DNA from: Massilia eburnea
GTDB lineage: Bacteria > Pseudomonadota > Gammaproteobacteria > Burkholderiales > Burkholderiaceae_D
Length of the DNA: 48,870 bases
Direction: 5' to 3'
Assembly: GCF_009720745.1 (NCBI RefSeq)
Contig: NZ_WNKX01000032.1
Location: 1-48,870, forward strand
Shown here: one piece after another, positions 26,207 to 34,343 of the stretch
Position numbering within the stretch: position 1 is the first letter of the stretch
Layout: each line of letters begins with the position of its first letter
Translations under genes and position numbers: made by a program
Notes under the pieces: generated by a model
The model's input: only the letters and a program-made list of their open reading frames with translations
Databases searched by the model: none
Told to the model about the DNA's origin: nothing

Positions 26207-26281
26207 ATGCAATGGAGTAACCCAGAGTTCATCGACTTCCGCTTCGGTTTTGAAATCACGCTGTACATCTTCAACCGTTAA
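26207..26281 (+). CDS. pqqA: PQQ precursor peptide
   Basis: The 24-residue peptide MQWSNPEFIDFRFGFEITLY (plus IFNR) is the ribosomal precursor of pyrroloquinoline quinone. The conserved FEITLYI contains the Glu and Tyr that PqqE cross-links and that become the cofactor. AAGGAG six bases upstream supports the start. It is preceded by a sigma-54 promoter and separated from pqqB by a hairpin, which may let the peptide be made in excess of the enzymes. Confidence 0.98.
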   Translation: MQWSNPEFIDFRFGFEITLYIFNR

Positions 26282-26289
26282 ACGGAAAA

Positions 26290-26313
26290 GGCCACCGGCA
26301 GCCTGCGGTGGCC
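26290..26313 (+). terminator. Hairpin between pqqA and pqqB (attenuator or mRNA stabiliser)
   Basis: GGCCACCG and CGGTGGCC form a perfect 8-bp stem with an 8-base loop in the 42-base gap between pqqA and pqqB. There is no following T tract, so partial termination or protection of the pqqA 3' end is more likely than full termination. Confidence 0.7.
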
Positions 26314-26323
26314 AACCTGAATC

Positions 26324-27244
26324 ATGAAGATCATCGTACTCGGCTCGGCGGCAGGCGGCGGCTATCCGCAATGGAATTGCAACTGCCGCAACTGCGACGG
26401 TTTTCGTACGGGACTTGTGCGCAGCCGCCCGCGCACCCAGTCTTCGATTGCGGTTTCGGCAAACGGCACTGACTGGCTATTAGTCAATGCGTCGCCTGAC
26501 ATCCTGGCCCAGGTGCGCGCCACGCCGGCGCTGCAGCCAGCGCGCAGGGTCCGCGACACGGGGATCGCCGCCGTGCTGCTGATGGATGCCCAGGTCGATC
26601 ACGTCACCGGCTTGATGATGCTGCGGGAGGGGCCGGCGATCCCCTTGTACTGCAGCGAACCGGTGTGGCAGGACCTGCGGGCCGGCTTTCCCCTGGCACG
26701 CGTGCTGGAACACTATTGCGGCGTGCAATGGCATGAACTGCCGGTGCAGCAGGGCGATCGCACCGGCTTCACCGTACCCAGGATGGATGGCTTGCGCTTC
26801 ACTGCCGTTCCCCTGGACAGCAAGGCGCCGCCATATTCGCCGCATCGCGAGGCGCCGGTTGCGGGAGACAATATCGGGCTGCTGGTGGAGGACCTTGCCA
26901 GCCGCAGGAAACTCTTCTACGCGCCCGGCCTGGGCTCGATCGCGCCGATGACGTCAGCTGCCATGCGCGAGGCGGACTGCCTGCTGGTCGACGGAACGTT
27001 CTGGACCGAGGATGAAATGATCGCCCTTGGCTTTTCCAGTAAGCCCGCCGCCGCCATGGGACACCTGCCACAGCATGGCCCCGGCGGAATGATCGAAGTC
27101 CTGGACGGGATGCCGGCCGGCCGCAAAATCCTCATCCACATCAACAACACCAACCCTGTCCTCGATGAAGACTCTGCCCAGCACGCAACGCTGCTAAGGC
27201 ATGGCATCGAGCTGGCGCATGACGGCATGGAGATCGAACTATGA
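26324..27244 (+). CDS. pqqB: PQQ biosynthesis protein PqqB
   Basis: The 306-residue cytoplasmic protein has the metallo-beta-lactamase fold. The N-terminal GSAAGGGYPQWNCNCRNC holds the conserved cysteines, and MDAQVDHVTGLMMLREG corresponds to the metal-site loop. PqqB is thought to act as an oxygenase that hydroxylates the cross-linked Tyr before cyclisation. Length is usual (about 300-305). It overlaps pqqC by 4 bases (ATGA), indicating coupled translation. Confidence 0.97.
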   Translation: MKIIVLGSAAGGGYPQWNCNCRNCDGFRTGLVRSRPRTQSSIAVSANGTDWLLVNASPDILAQVRATPALQPARRVRDTGIAAVLLMDAQVDHVTGLMMLREGPAIPLYCSEPVWQDLRAGFPLARVLEHYCGVQWHELPVQQGDRTGFTVPRMDGLRFTAVPLDSKAPPYSPHREAPVAGDNIGLLVEDLASRRKLFYAPGLGSIAPMTSAAMREADCLLVDGTFWTEDEMIALGFSSKPAAAMGHLPQHGPGGMIEVLDGMPAGRKILIHINNTNPVLDEDSAQHATLLRHGIELAHDGMEIEL

Positions 27245-27969
27245 ACATGATGTCACGACAGGAGGTCGGCTTCCAGCCGCGCTGGGATAAAGCGACCTTC
27301 GTAGACCAATTGATGGCAAACGAGAAGTACTACCATATTCACCACCCCTTCAACGTACGCATGCAGGACGGCAGCCTCACACCGGACCAGATCCGGGGCT
27401 GGGTGGCGAACCGGTTCTACTACCAGATTTCGATCCCGCAGAAGGACGCGGCCATCCTGGCCAACTGCCCGGACCGCGAAACGCGCCGGCGCTGGCTGCT
27501 GCGTATCCAGGACCATGATGGCTGCGACGGCAATGCCGGCGGCATCGAAGCCTGGACGCGCCTCGGCGAAGCCGTGGGCATTCCGCGCAGCGAGCTCTGG
27601 TCGCTGAAGCACGTGCTGCCCGGTGTGCGCTTTGCGGTGGATGCATACGTGAATTTTGCCCGCCAGGCGCCTTGGCAGGAGGGCGTCTGTTCATCGCTGA
27701 CTGAATTGTTCGCTCCAAAGATCCACAAGGACAGGCTGGCGAGCTGGCCGAAGAATTACCCATGGATTGAAGCGGAAGGCTTGCATTACTTCCGCAGCCG
27801 CATTCCGCTGGCCCAGCGCGACGTGGAGCATGGCCTGCAGGTGACACTGGCCTATTTCCAGGGGCGCGAACAGCAGGAGCGCGCGCTCGAGATCCTGCGC
27901 TTCAAGCTGAATGTCCTGTGGTCGATGATGGACGCGATTGACCTGGCTTATGGAGGCGGCAATGAATGA
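27241..27969 (+). CDS. pqqC: Pyrroloquinoline-quinone synthase
   Basis: The 242-residue all-helical oxidase catalyses the last step, ring closure and eight-electron oxidation of AHQQ to PQQ, without metal or cofactor. Recognisable stretches are YYHIHHPFNVRMQDGSLTP, WVANRFYYQISIPQKDAAI, RIQDHDG and YPWIEAEGLHYFRSRIPLAQRDVEHGL, with the active-site His, Tyr and Arg residues of the family. It overlaps pqqB by 4 bases and pqqD by 8. Confidence 0.97.
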   Translation: MNMMSRQEVGFQPRWDKATFVDQLMANEKYYHIHHPFNVRMQDGSLTPDQIRGWVANRFYYQISIPQKDAAILANCPDRETRRRWLLRIQDHDGCDGNAGGIEAWTRLGEAVGIPRSELWSLKHVLPGVRFAVDAYVNFARQAPWQEGVCSSLTELFAPKIHKDRLASWPKNYPWIEAEGLHYFRSRIPLAQRDVEHGLQVTLAYFQGREQQERALEILRFKLNVLWSMMDAIDLAYGGGNE

Positions 27970-28216
27970 GCAGCCAAGACTTTCGCGCATGTTCCGCCTG
28001 CAATGGGAGGAAGCGCAGGACGCTTATGTGCTCCTGTACCCGGAGGGCATGGTCAAGCTGAATACCAGCGCTGCGGAGATCATCAAGCTTTGCGACGGCC
28101 GGCGTGCGCTGGGCGAGATCGTGTCGCAGCTTGAACAAGCTTTCGCGACCAGCGGGCTGGCGCCGGCGGTGCGGGACTTTGTCGCCACCGCTCAGCAGCG
28201 AGGCTGGCTTGTCTAG
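27962..28216 (+). CDS. pqqD: PQQ biosynthesis peptide chaperone
   Basis: The 84-residue protein binds PqqA and presents it to PqqE. The family pattern is clear: FRLQWEEAQDAYVLLYPEGMVKLN, a central INxSAxEIL-type motif (NTSAAEIIKLCDG) and a C-terminal helix ending RGWL. ATG 27962 lies in the pqqC stop (ATGAATGA). The stop overlaps the presumed TTG start of pqqE by 8 bases. Confidence 0.96.
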   Translation: MNEQPRLSRMFRLQWEEAQDAYVLLYPEGMVKLNTSAAEIIKLCDGRRALGEIVSQLEQAFATSGLAPAVRDFVATAQQRGWLV

Positions 28217-29369
28217 CGCGGCCATCGGGCAGGCAGCAGCCGCTCCGGCGCCATCGGCAGCAGCGGTGGCGCCGCCCAAGTGGCTGCTGGCCGAGCTGAC
28301 TTACCGCTGCCCGCTGCACTGCGTGTTCTGCTACAACCCGGTGGATTACGCGTCGCGGCCGAATGAGCTGGACACAGCGCAGTGGATCGATGTGCTGCGG
28401 CAGGGCCGCAAGCTGGGCGCGGTGCAGCTGGGCTTCTCCGGCGGAGAACCCTTGCTGCGGGATGACCTGGAGGATCTGGTGGCCGCGGGACGCCAGCTGG
28501 GTTACTACACGAACCTGATCACTTCGGGCATTGGTTTGACTGAACAGCGCCTGCGCCGCCTGACCGAAGCGGGCCTGGACCATATCCAGCTCTCGTTCCA
28601 GGATTCGAGCAGGGAGATGAATGATTTCCTGAGCAGTACCCGCACCTTCGAACTGAAGTCGCGCGTGGCCGCGCTGATCAAGCAATTCCATTACCCGATG
28701 GTGCTGAACGTGGTCCTGCACCGCTATAACCTCGATCATGTCGGCCGCATCATCGACATGGCGCTGGCGATGGGCGTGGAATACCTGGAGCTTGCCAACA
28801 CCCAGTATTACGGCTGGGGGCTGGTGAACCGTGCGCAGCTCATGCCAACGGCGCAGCAGTTGCGCAAGGCCGAGGAGGTAGTCAACGAATACCGCGAACG
28901 CATCGGGAACCGGCTGCGGATACTGTTTGTGGTGCCGGACTACTTCGAATCACGGCCCAAGGCATGCATGAATGGCTGGGGGGCGGTATTCCTGGGCGTG
29001 GCCGCGGATGGCGCCGCCTTGCCGTGCCATGCCGCGCGCAGCATCCCAGGCTTGGCTTTCCCGGACGTGCGTGAAACGAGCCTGCACGATATCTGGTACG
29101 CGAGCGAAGCCTTTAACAAATTCCGCGGCGACGCCTGGATGAAGGATACCTGCCGCACTTGCGAGGACAAGGACAGGGATTTCGGCGGCTGCCGCTGCCA
29201 GGCCCTGGCGCTGACGGGGGATGCAGCCAATCCTGACCCTGTATGCGGGAAATCCGCTGCGCATGGCGAACTTAAGCAAGTCGTGGTCCATGCGCATCGT
29301 GCCCAGGCGGCCGGGGAGCTGAAGCCGCTCGTGTTCCGCAGCGATGCCAATTCGCGCCTGTTAAGCTGA
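28209..29369 (+). CDS. pqqE: PqqA peptide cyclase (radical SAM)
   Basis: The 386-residue radical SAM enzyme forms the Glu-Tyr carbon-carbon cross-link in PqqA. The SAM cluster motif CPLHCVFC (CxxxCxxC) sits near residue 40 in LAELTYRCPLHCVFCYNP. The SPASM-type auxiliary cluster cysteines appear later: CMNGWGAVF, LPCHAA, DTCRTCEDKDRDFGGCRC and DPVC. No in-frame ATG exists near the domain start. TTG 28209, eight bases inside pqqD and preceded by CGAGG, gives the usual length; a GTG at 28104 is the alternative. The first 25 residues are Ala/Pro-rich and variable. No pqqF protease gene follows, so another peptidase must trim the precursor. Confidence 0.95.
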   Translation: MSSAAIGQAAAAPAPSAAAVAPPKWLLAELTYRCPLHCVFCYNPVDYASRPNELDTAQWIDVLRQGRKLGAVQLGFSGGEPLLRDDLEDLVAAGRQLGYYTNLITSGIGLTEQRLRRLTEAGLDHIQLSFQDSSREMNDFLSSTRTFELKSRVAALIKQFHYPMVLNVVLHRYNLDHVGRIIDMALAMGVEYLELANTQYYGWGLVNRAQLMPTAQQLRKAEEVVNEYRERIGNRLRILFVVPDYFESRPKACMNGWGAVFLGVAADGAALPCHAARSIPGLAFPDVRETSLHDIWYASEAFNKFRGDAWMKDTCRTCEDKDRDFGGCRCQALALTGDAANPDPVCGKSAAHGELKQVVVHAHRAQAAGELKPLVFRSDANSRLLS

Positions 29370-29511
29370 ACCGGGCGGCGGGAGACGCCGAGCTGCATAA
29401 GTTGTGTTTCTTTCATCATGGAAGCTGCAAATATGGTCGATAACGTCCTCAACTGGCATAATTAGAGGCTTTGCACGAAACACGTGTTGCCATAGCTTTT
29501 AGAATAAGTTG

Positions 29512-30351
29512 ATGACAAAACCGAAAGTCCATTTCGCCCACGCGAACAGCTATCCCGCGGGTACCTATCGCCAATTCTTCGAGTACCTTGGCCGGGATTT
29601 TGATGTCCAGGCCCTCGACATGCACGGCCATAACCCGCGCTATCCCGTGGAAGACGGTTGGGCAAAACTGGTGGAGGAGCTGGTCGCCGAACTGGAAACC
29701 CGCTATCAGAAAGCGCCGGTAATCCTGGTCGGCCACTCCCTGGGCGGGATGCTCAGCCTGATGGTGGCCGCCCAGCGCCCGGACCTCGTGCGCTGCCTGG
29801 TCATGCTCGATTCGCCTGTGGTGGCTGGCTGGCGTGCCAGTTTCTGGCGCCTGTTCAAGAAAACCCGCCTGGCCGACCGCTATTCGCCGGCGCGCTTCTC
29901 GGTGAAGCGCCGCAACGTCTGGCCAAGCCACAAGGAAGCGATGCGCCACTTCGCCAGCAAGGAAGTCTTTGGCGCCTGGGCGCCCGGCGTATTGCAGGAT
30001 TACCTGGAAAGCGGCCTGGAAGAACATCCCGAAGGCGTGCAGCTGCGCTTCCGCCGCGAGATCGAGACCGCCATCTACCGCAGCCTGCCGCACCATATCG
30101 GCCAGCTGGTAAAGGGACAGTTCCCGGTGCCGGTGGCTTATGTCGCGGGCGATAACTCGGTGGAAAACCGCCAGGCCGGCCTGGAACACACGCGTGCCCT
30201 GGTGGGCCGCAACTTCCGGATGATGCGCGGCTCGCACCTGTTCCCGATGGAGATGCCGCGCTATGCGGCCGAACTGACGCGCGATTTGATCGTCCAGATG
30301 CTGGGCGACCAGCTGCAGGCTTCGCAAGAGCCCCAGCGCCTGCGCGCCTGA
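29512..30351 (+). CDS. Alpha/beta-hydrolase fold protein
   Basis: The 279-residue protein has the alpha/beta-hydrolase fold. The oxyanion region HANSYPAGTYRQF is followed by the nucleophile elbow VGHSLGGM (Ser near residue 77), an acidic residue in VAYVAGDNSVENR, and the catalytic His in MRGSHLFPMEMP. The substrate is unknown; relatives are often annotated as putative esterases or haloalkane-dehalogenase-like proteins. ATG 29512 is preferred over the TTG immediately before it. Downstream, dcd begins 41 bases later on the same strand. A 142-base gap separates it from pqqE, so it is probably not part of the pqq operon. Confidence 0.88.
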   Translation: MTKPKVHFAHANSYPAGTYRQFFEYLGRDFDVQALDMHGHNPRYPVEDGWAKLVEELVAELETRYQKAPVILVGHSLGGMLSLMVAAQRPDLVRCLVMLDSPVVAGWRASFWRLFKKTRLADRYSPARFSVKRRNVWPSHKEAMRHFASKEVFGAWAPGVLQDYLESGLEEHPEGVQLRFRREIETAIYRSLPHHIGQLVKGQFPVPVAYVAGDNSVENRQAGLEHTRALVGRNFRMMRGSHLFPMEMPRYAAELTRDLIVQMLGDQLQASQEPQRLRA

Positions 30352-30392
30352 TGTAAAATCCGCACCATTATTTAAACCAGAAAGCCTCTGCG

Positions 30393-30959
30393 ATGACGAT
30401 TAAAAGCGATAAATGGATACGCCGCATGGCGGAACAACACGGCATGATCGAGCCTTACGAGCCGGGCCAGGTGCGCTCCGTGGACGGCCGCAAGGTGATT
30501 TCCTACGGCACCTCCTCCTACGGCTACGACATCCGTTGCGCCGACGAATTCAAGGTCTTCACCAACATCAACAGCACCATCGTCGACCCGAAGAATTTCG
30601 ATTCGAACTCGTTCGTCGACGTGAAGAGCGACGTCTGCATCATCCCGCCGAATTCCTTCGCGCTGGCCCGTACCATCGAGTACTTCCGTATTCCTCGCAA
30701 TGTGCTGACCGTTTGCCTGGGCAAATCGACCTATGCGCGTTGCGGCATCATCGTCAACGTGACCCCGTTCGAACCTGAGTGGGAAGGCTACGTGACCCTG
30801 GAATTCTCGAACACGACCCCGCTGCCGGCCAAGATCTATGCTGGCGAAGGCTGCGCCCAGGTGCTGTTCTTCGAAAGCGACGAGATCTGCGAAACCTCGT
30901 ACAAAGACCGCAACGGCAAGTACCAGGGCCAGCACGGCGTGACCCTGCCTAAGGCTTAA
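30393..30959 (+). CDS. dcd: dCTP deaminase
   Basis: The 188-residue homotrimeric enzyme deaminates dCTP to dUTP, feeding dTMP synthesis. Signature stretches are SYGTSSYGYDIRCADEF, GKSTYARCGIIVNVTPFEPEWEGYVTLEFSNTT (catalytic Glu in LEFSNTT) and KIYAGEGCAQVLFFES. Length equals the monofunctional family (about 188-193). It converges with the sensor kinase gene, overlapping by 4 bases. thyA, which uses its downstream product, is also in this window. Confidence 0.97.
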   Translation: MTIKSDKWIRRMAEQHGMIEPYEPGQVRSVDGRKVISYGTSSYGYDIRCADEFKVFTNINSTIVDPKNFDSNSFVDVKSDVCIIPPNSFALARTIEYFRIPRNVLTVCLGKSTYARCGIIVNVTPFEPEWEGYVTLEFSNTTPLPAKIYAGEGCAQVLFFESDEICETSYKDRNGKYQGQHGVTLPKA

Positions 30960-32506
30960 GCTTCCGCCACAGGGAGCGCGAGCTCCACACAAAGTCCGCC
31001 GCCGGCACGATTGGCGGCGGCGATGCGGCCGCCGTGCTGCTGCACCACCTGCTGGGCGATTGCCAGGCCCAGTCCATGTCCGTCCACGTCTTTTTCCGTA
31101 CTGCTGCCACGGTAGAAAGGCTGGAAAATCTTCCCCAAGTCTTCTTGCGCAATGCCAGGCCCGTGATCCATGACACGGATACGCATGTAGCGCGCGTCGC
31201 GTACGATTTCCACGTCGACCCTGCCGCCTGCAGGGCTGTGCTTGATGGCGTTGCGCACGACGTTTTCGATGGCGCGCGCCAGCAATTCGGGCTGGCCGGT
31301 GAGCTGGGCGTCAGCGCCTCCGCTGAAGGCGACTTCGCGGCCGTTGGTGGCGGCTTCGAACCTGGCGTCCTGCAGGATGTCCTCGAGCAGTTCGCCGAGG
31401 CTGAATTCCTGTTGCGGGGAGTCGAAGGCGCCAGCTTCGAGGCGCGATAAGGTGAGGAGCTCGCCCACCAGCTTGTCCATGCGTACGCTCTCGCGTTCGA
31501 TGCGCTCCATCGAAGCGGCGGCCTTATCCGGCTGCTGGTGCGCCAGGCCGATGGCTGCCTGCAGGCGCGCCAGCGGCGAGCGCAACTCGTGCGAAACGTC
31601 GTGCAGCAGGTTCTTCTGGCCATCCAGCAAGGCGCGCAGGCGGGCGGTCATGCGGTCGAAATCGCGGCCCAAGGTGGTGAGTTCGTCGCCGCCGGCGCGC
31701 GGCTTGCCGCCGAAGCGGGGCGCCAGGTCGCCGCTGGCAGCAGCGTCGAAGGCTTGCCGCAACGCGCGGATCGGCCGCGCGAAATACCATGCCAGCAGGG
31801 CTGCAAAAAGAAGGCTAGCCAGTACGGCGGCCCCGATCGGGATATAGGGCGTCAGTGGACGGACGCGAGCCGGTGGACCGCCCGGGTCGCCGCGGCCGGG
31901 GCCCGGGCCAGGGCCCGCCTCCGGCGTGCCGCCAGGACCCGGAGGGCCAAAAGCCAGGCCGCCAGCGGCGGAGCGGGAGGCGGGAGGTGCGTCGGCCGGC
32001 GGCGGTCGATGGAAGTCCTGGCGCCGGAAGGCACGCGGGTCGAGGCCAGGAATTCCCGACCCTGCAAGCAGCGCGCGTGAGTCTGGCCCTTCGAGTTCAC
32101 CCAGGTGCCGGCGCGAAGGCAGGAAGAGCAGATAGCGCTGCCCCTCGGGCGAGGTGACGTTGCGCACTCCGCGCGGATCGGCGCTTGCCAGCATTTTCTG
32201 CGCTTCCGACAGCATGCCGGGAGTGGTGATGCGTCCCAGGAGTTCCTTGCCGTCCTCACCGACCGCGTACACGCGATGGCGCGGCATATTTTCCAGCAGC
32301 TGGCGCAGGCCATCGGTTCCGCCGTAGGCCAGGGTCGCCGCCGCGGATTCGATCGATATTTCAGCCGGCGGTCCGGTCTCGATATCGGACGGGCGGGTCT
32401 CGGCGGCGGCGCGCGCCTTGAGCCAGACCGCACCGCCGATCGCGGCGGTAGCAGCCACCTGCGCCAGCAGGATCGACAAGAAAAATTTCCAGAACAATCG
32501 GCCCAC
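30956..32506 (-). CDS. CpxA-like sensor histidine kinase
   Basis: The 516-residue kinase has TM1 (about residues 7-29), a periplasmic sensor, TM2 (IPIGAAVLASLLFAALLAWYF), a HAMP linker, the H-box LHDVSHELRSPLARL (phospho-accepting His about residue 306) and an HATPase domain with RNAIKHSP (N), DHGPGI (G1) and GHGLGLAI (G2). The sensor contains an unusual low-complexity Pro/Gly stretch (about residues 165-215, for example GPPGPGGTPEAGPGPG). It starts 3 bases after the response-regulator stop, so the two are one operon. The downstream cpxP-like gene and upstream CpxR boxes point to an envelope-stress (Cpx-type) system. I leave the symbol empty because orthology to cpxA is inferred from context. 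Confidence 0.92.
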   Translation of the reverse strand: MGRLFWKFFLSILLAQVAATAAIGGAVWLKARAAAETRPSDIETGPPAEISIESAAATLAYGGTDGLRQLLENMPRHRVYAVGEDGKELLGRITTPGMLSEAQKMLASADPRGVRNVTSPEGQRYLLFLPSRRHLGELEGPDSRALLAGSGIPGLDPRAFRRQDFHRPPPADAPPASRSAAGGLAFGPPGPGGTPEAGPGPGPGRGDPGGPPARVRPLTPYIPIGAAVLASLLFAALLAWYFARPIRALRQAFDAAASGDLAPRFGGKPRAGGDELTTLGRDFDRMTARLRALLDGQKNLLHDVSHELRSPLARLQAAIGLAHQQPDKAAASMERIERESVRMDKLVGELLTLSRLEAGAFDSPQQEFSLGELLEDILQDARFEAATNGREVAFSGGADAQLTGQPELLARAIENVVRNAIKHSPAGGRVDVEIVRDARYMRIRVMDHGPGIAQEDLGKIFQPFYRGSSTEKDVDGHGLGLAIAQQVVQQHGGRIAAANRAGGGLCVELALPVAEA

Positions 32507-32509
32507 GGC

Positions 32510-33193
<684 letters not shown>

Positions 33194-33235
33194 GGCGACC
33201 ATGATAACAAATCAGCCGTGCCGGGCTGCTCCATC

Positions 33236-33271
33236 TTTACATGCTTTTACCCGCGACTTACGGCGCTTTAC
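33236..33271. promoter_or_regulatory. Two CpxR-like binding boxes in the divergent promoter
   Basis: TTTAC-N5-TTTAC occurs at 33236-33250 (the exact reverse complement of the GTAAA-N5-GTAAA CpxR consensus) and CTTAC-N5-TTTAC at 33257-33271 (one mismatch). The two boxes are 21 bases apart centre to centre, two helical turns, and lie between the regulator gene and the cpxP-like gene. Confidence 0.8.
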
Positions 33272-33320
33272 AGGGCGTAGCCAGAGAATGGAATCTCCTA
33301 CCCATTACTGGAGATTGACA

Positions 33321-33824
33321 ATGAATAAGAGCAGATTGATCCAGCTGCTGCTGGCGGCCGCCATGGCGCTGCCGCTGGCGGCAAGTGCGGAAGAAGGTGT
33401 GCCGACGGATGGAGATCGTCCACCATTCGGCGGGCCGCGCGGCGAAATGCCGGGTGCTCACCCGGGCCATCCTGGCCAATTCGGCACGTCAGGCATGCCA
33501 TTCCTGCATGGAATCGAGCTGTCGGATAGCCAGGAAGACAAGTTTTTCCAACTGATGCACAGCCAGGCGCCTTATCTGCGCGAGCAGCAACGCGCCCATG
33601 AGAAGGCGATGCGCGCGCTCCATGAGATGCGCAATGCCGACAAGTTTGATGATGCTGCCGCGGCCAAACTGGCGCAGGCGGCGGCGCAGGCGCAGGCCAA
33701 CCTGATGCTGGCCCATATCCGCACGCACCAGAAAGTGCTGGCCGTATTGACGCCTGAGCAGCGCAAGCAGTTGGATGAGCGTATGGCGGCGCGTCGCGAA
33801 CGTGGAGGCCCGCATGAACGTTGA
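33321..33824 (+). CDS. CpxP/Spy-family periplasmic protein
   Basis: The 167-residue product has a Sec signal peptide (MNKSRLIQLLLAAAMALPLAASA), a Pro/Gly/His-rich mature N terminus (DRPPFGGPRGEMPGAHPGHPG), and an alpha-helical LTxxQ-type domain. LSDSQEDKFFQLMHSQ and VLTPEQRKQLDERMAARRE are the two copies of the motif that define CpxP/Spy proteins. Such proteins bind misfolded periplasmic proteins and, as CpxP, hold the sensor kinase inactive. GGAGA precedes ATG 33321. It is divergent from the Cpx-like regulator with CpxR boxes between them. The next gene overlaps its last 11 bases. Confidence 0.88.
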   Translation: MNKSRLIQLLLAAAMALPLAASAEEGVPTDGDRPPFGGPRGEMPGAHPGHPGQFGTSGMPFLHGIELSDSQEDKFFQLMHSQAPYLREQQRAHEKAMRALHEMRNADKFDDAAAAKLAQAAAQAQANLMLAHIRTHQKVLAVLTPEQRKQLDERMAARRERGGPHER

Positions 33825-34332
33825 TTCGATCTCCAGCAGCAGCTACGCCAGCCAGGTGTCTTCAGGCGGTTCCGGCAAGGCGGTCCAGGCGCCGCCTCCG
33901 CCACCGCCAGGACCGCCGCCGGGCGAGGGCGGCTTTGTCAGCGCCATCGGGTCTGCACTGGAGTCGTTGGGCGTGACCGACGTCTCCGCCGGCGACAAGG
34001 AAGGCGCTTCAGCGGCACTGGGCAGCTTCCTGCAGCAGTTGATGACGTCCCTGCACGAACAAGGCGAGGCAGGCGAGGCATCGGCTGACGGTGCGGGCGG
34101 CCCCGGCCGGCTGGCGCAGGACTTGAAAAGCCTGGTCTCATCGCTGCATGGCGACTCGGCGGACAGCGCTTCCGCATCGTCCTCGCTGGAGACTTCGTTT
34201 TCGTCCTTGCTTGATTCCCTCGGCGCCGACAGCAGCGATTCCAGGACCAAGCTTGAGAGCTTCCTGCAAACACTGGCGGACAAGCTGCCCCAGGCAGGCA
34301 GCAGCGGGAACCTGGTTAACACCACTGCCTGA
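33814..34332 (+). CDS. Low-complexity Ser/Ala-rich protein, unknown function
   Basis: The 172-residue protein starts MNVDSISSSSYASQVSSGG, contains PPPPPPGPPPGEGG at about residues 28-42, and then a mainly helical, Ser/Ala/Asp-rich remainder with repeated FLQQLMTSL / LKSLVSSLH / FSSLLDSLG / FLQTLADKL amphipathic segments. No signal peptide or catalytic motif is seen. GGAGG six bases upstream supports ATG 33814, inside the end of the cpxP-like gene, so it is translationally coupled to it and likely belongs to the same stress regulon. I do not recognise the family. Confidence 0.72.
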   Translation: MNVDSISSSSYASQVSSGGSGKAVQAPPPPPPGPPPGEGGFVSAIGSALESLGVTDVSAGDKEGASAALGSFLQQLMTSLHEQGEAGEASADGAGGPGRLAQDLKSLVSSLHGDSADSASASSSLETSFSSLLDSLGADSSDSRTKLESFLQTLADKLPQAGSSGNLVNTTA

Positions 34333-34343
34333 AAGGAGAACGA

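Noticed and set aside
29418..29465. Very short ORF (15 codons) between pqqE and the hydrolase gene
   Set aside because: No ribosome-binding site and no similarity to pqqA; the real precursor gene is at 26207.
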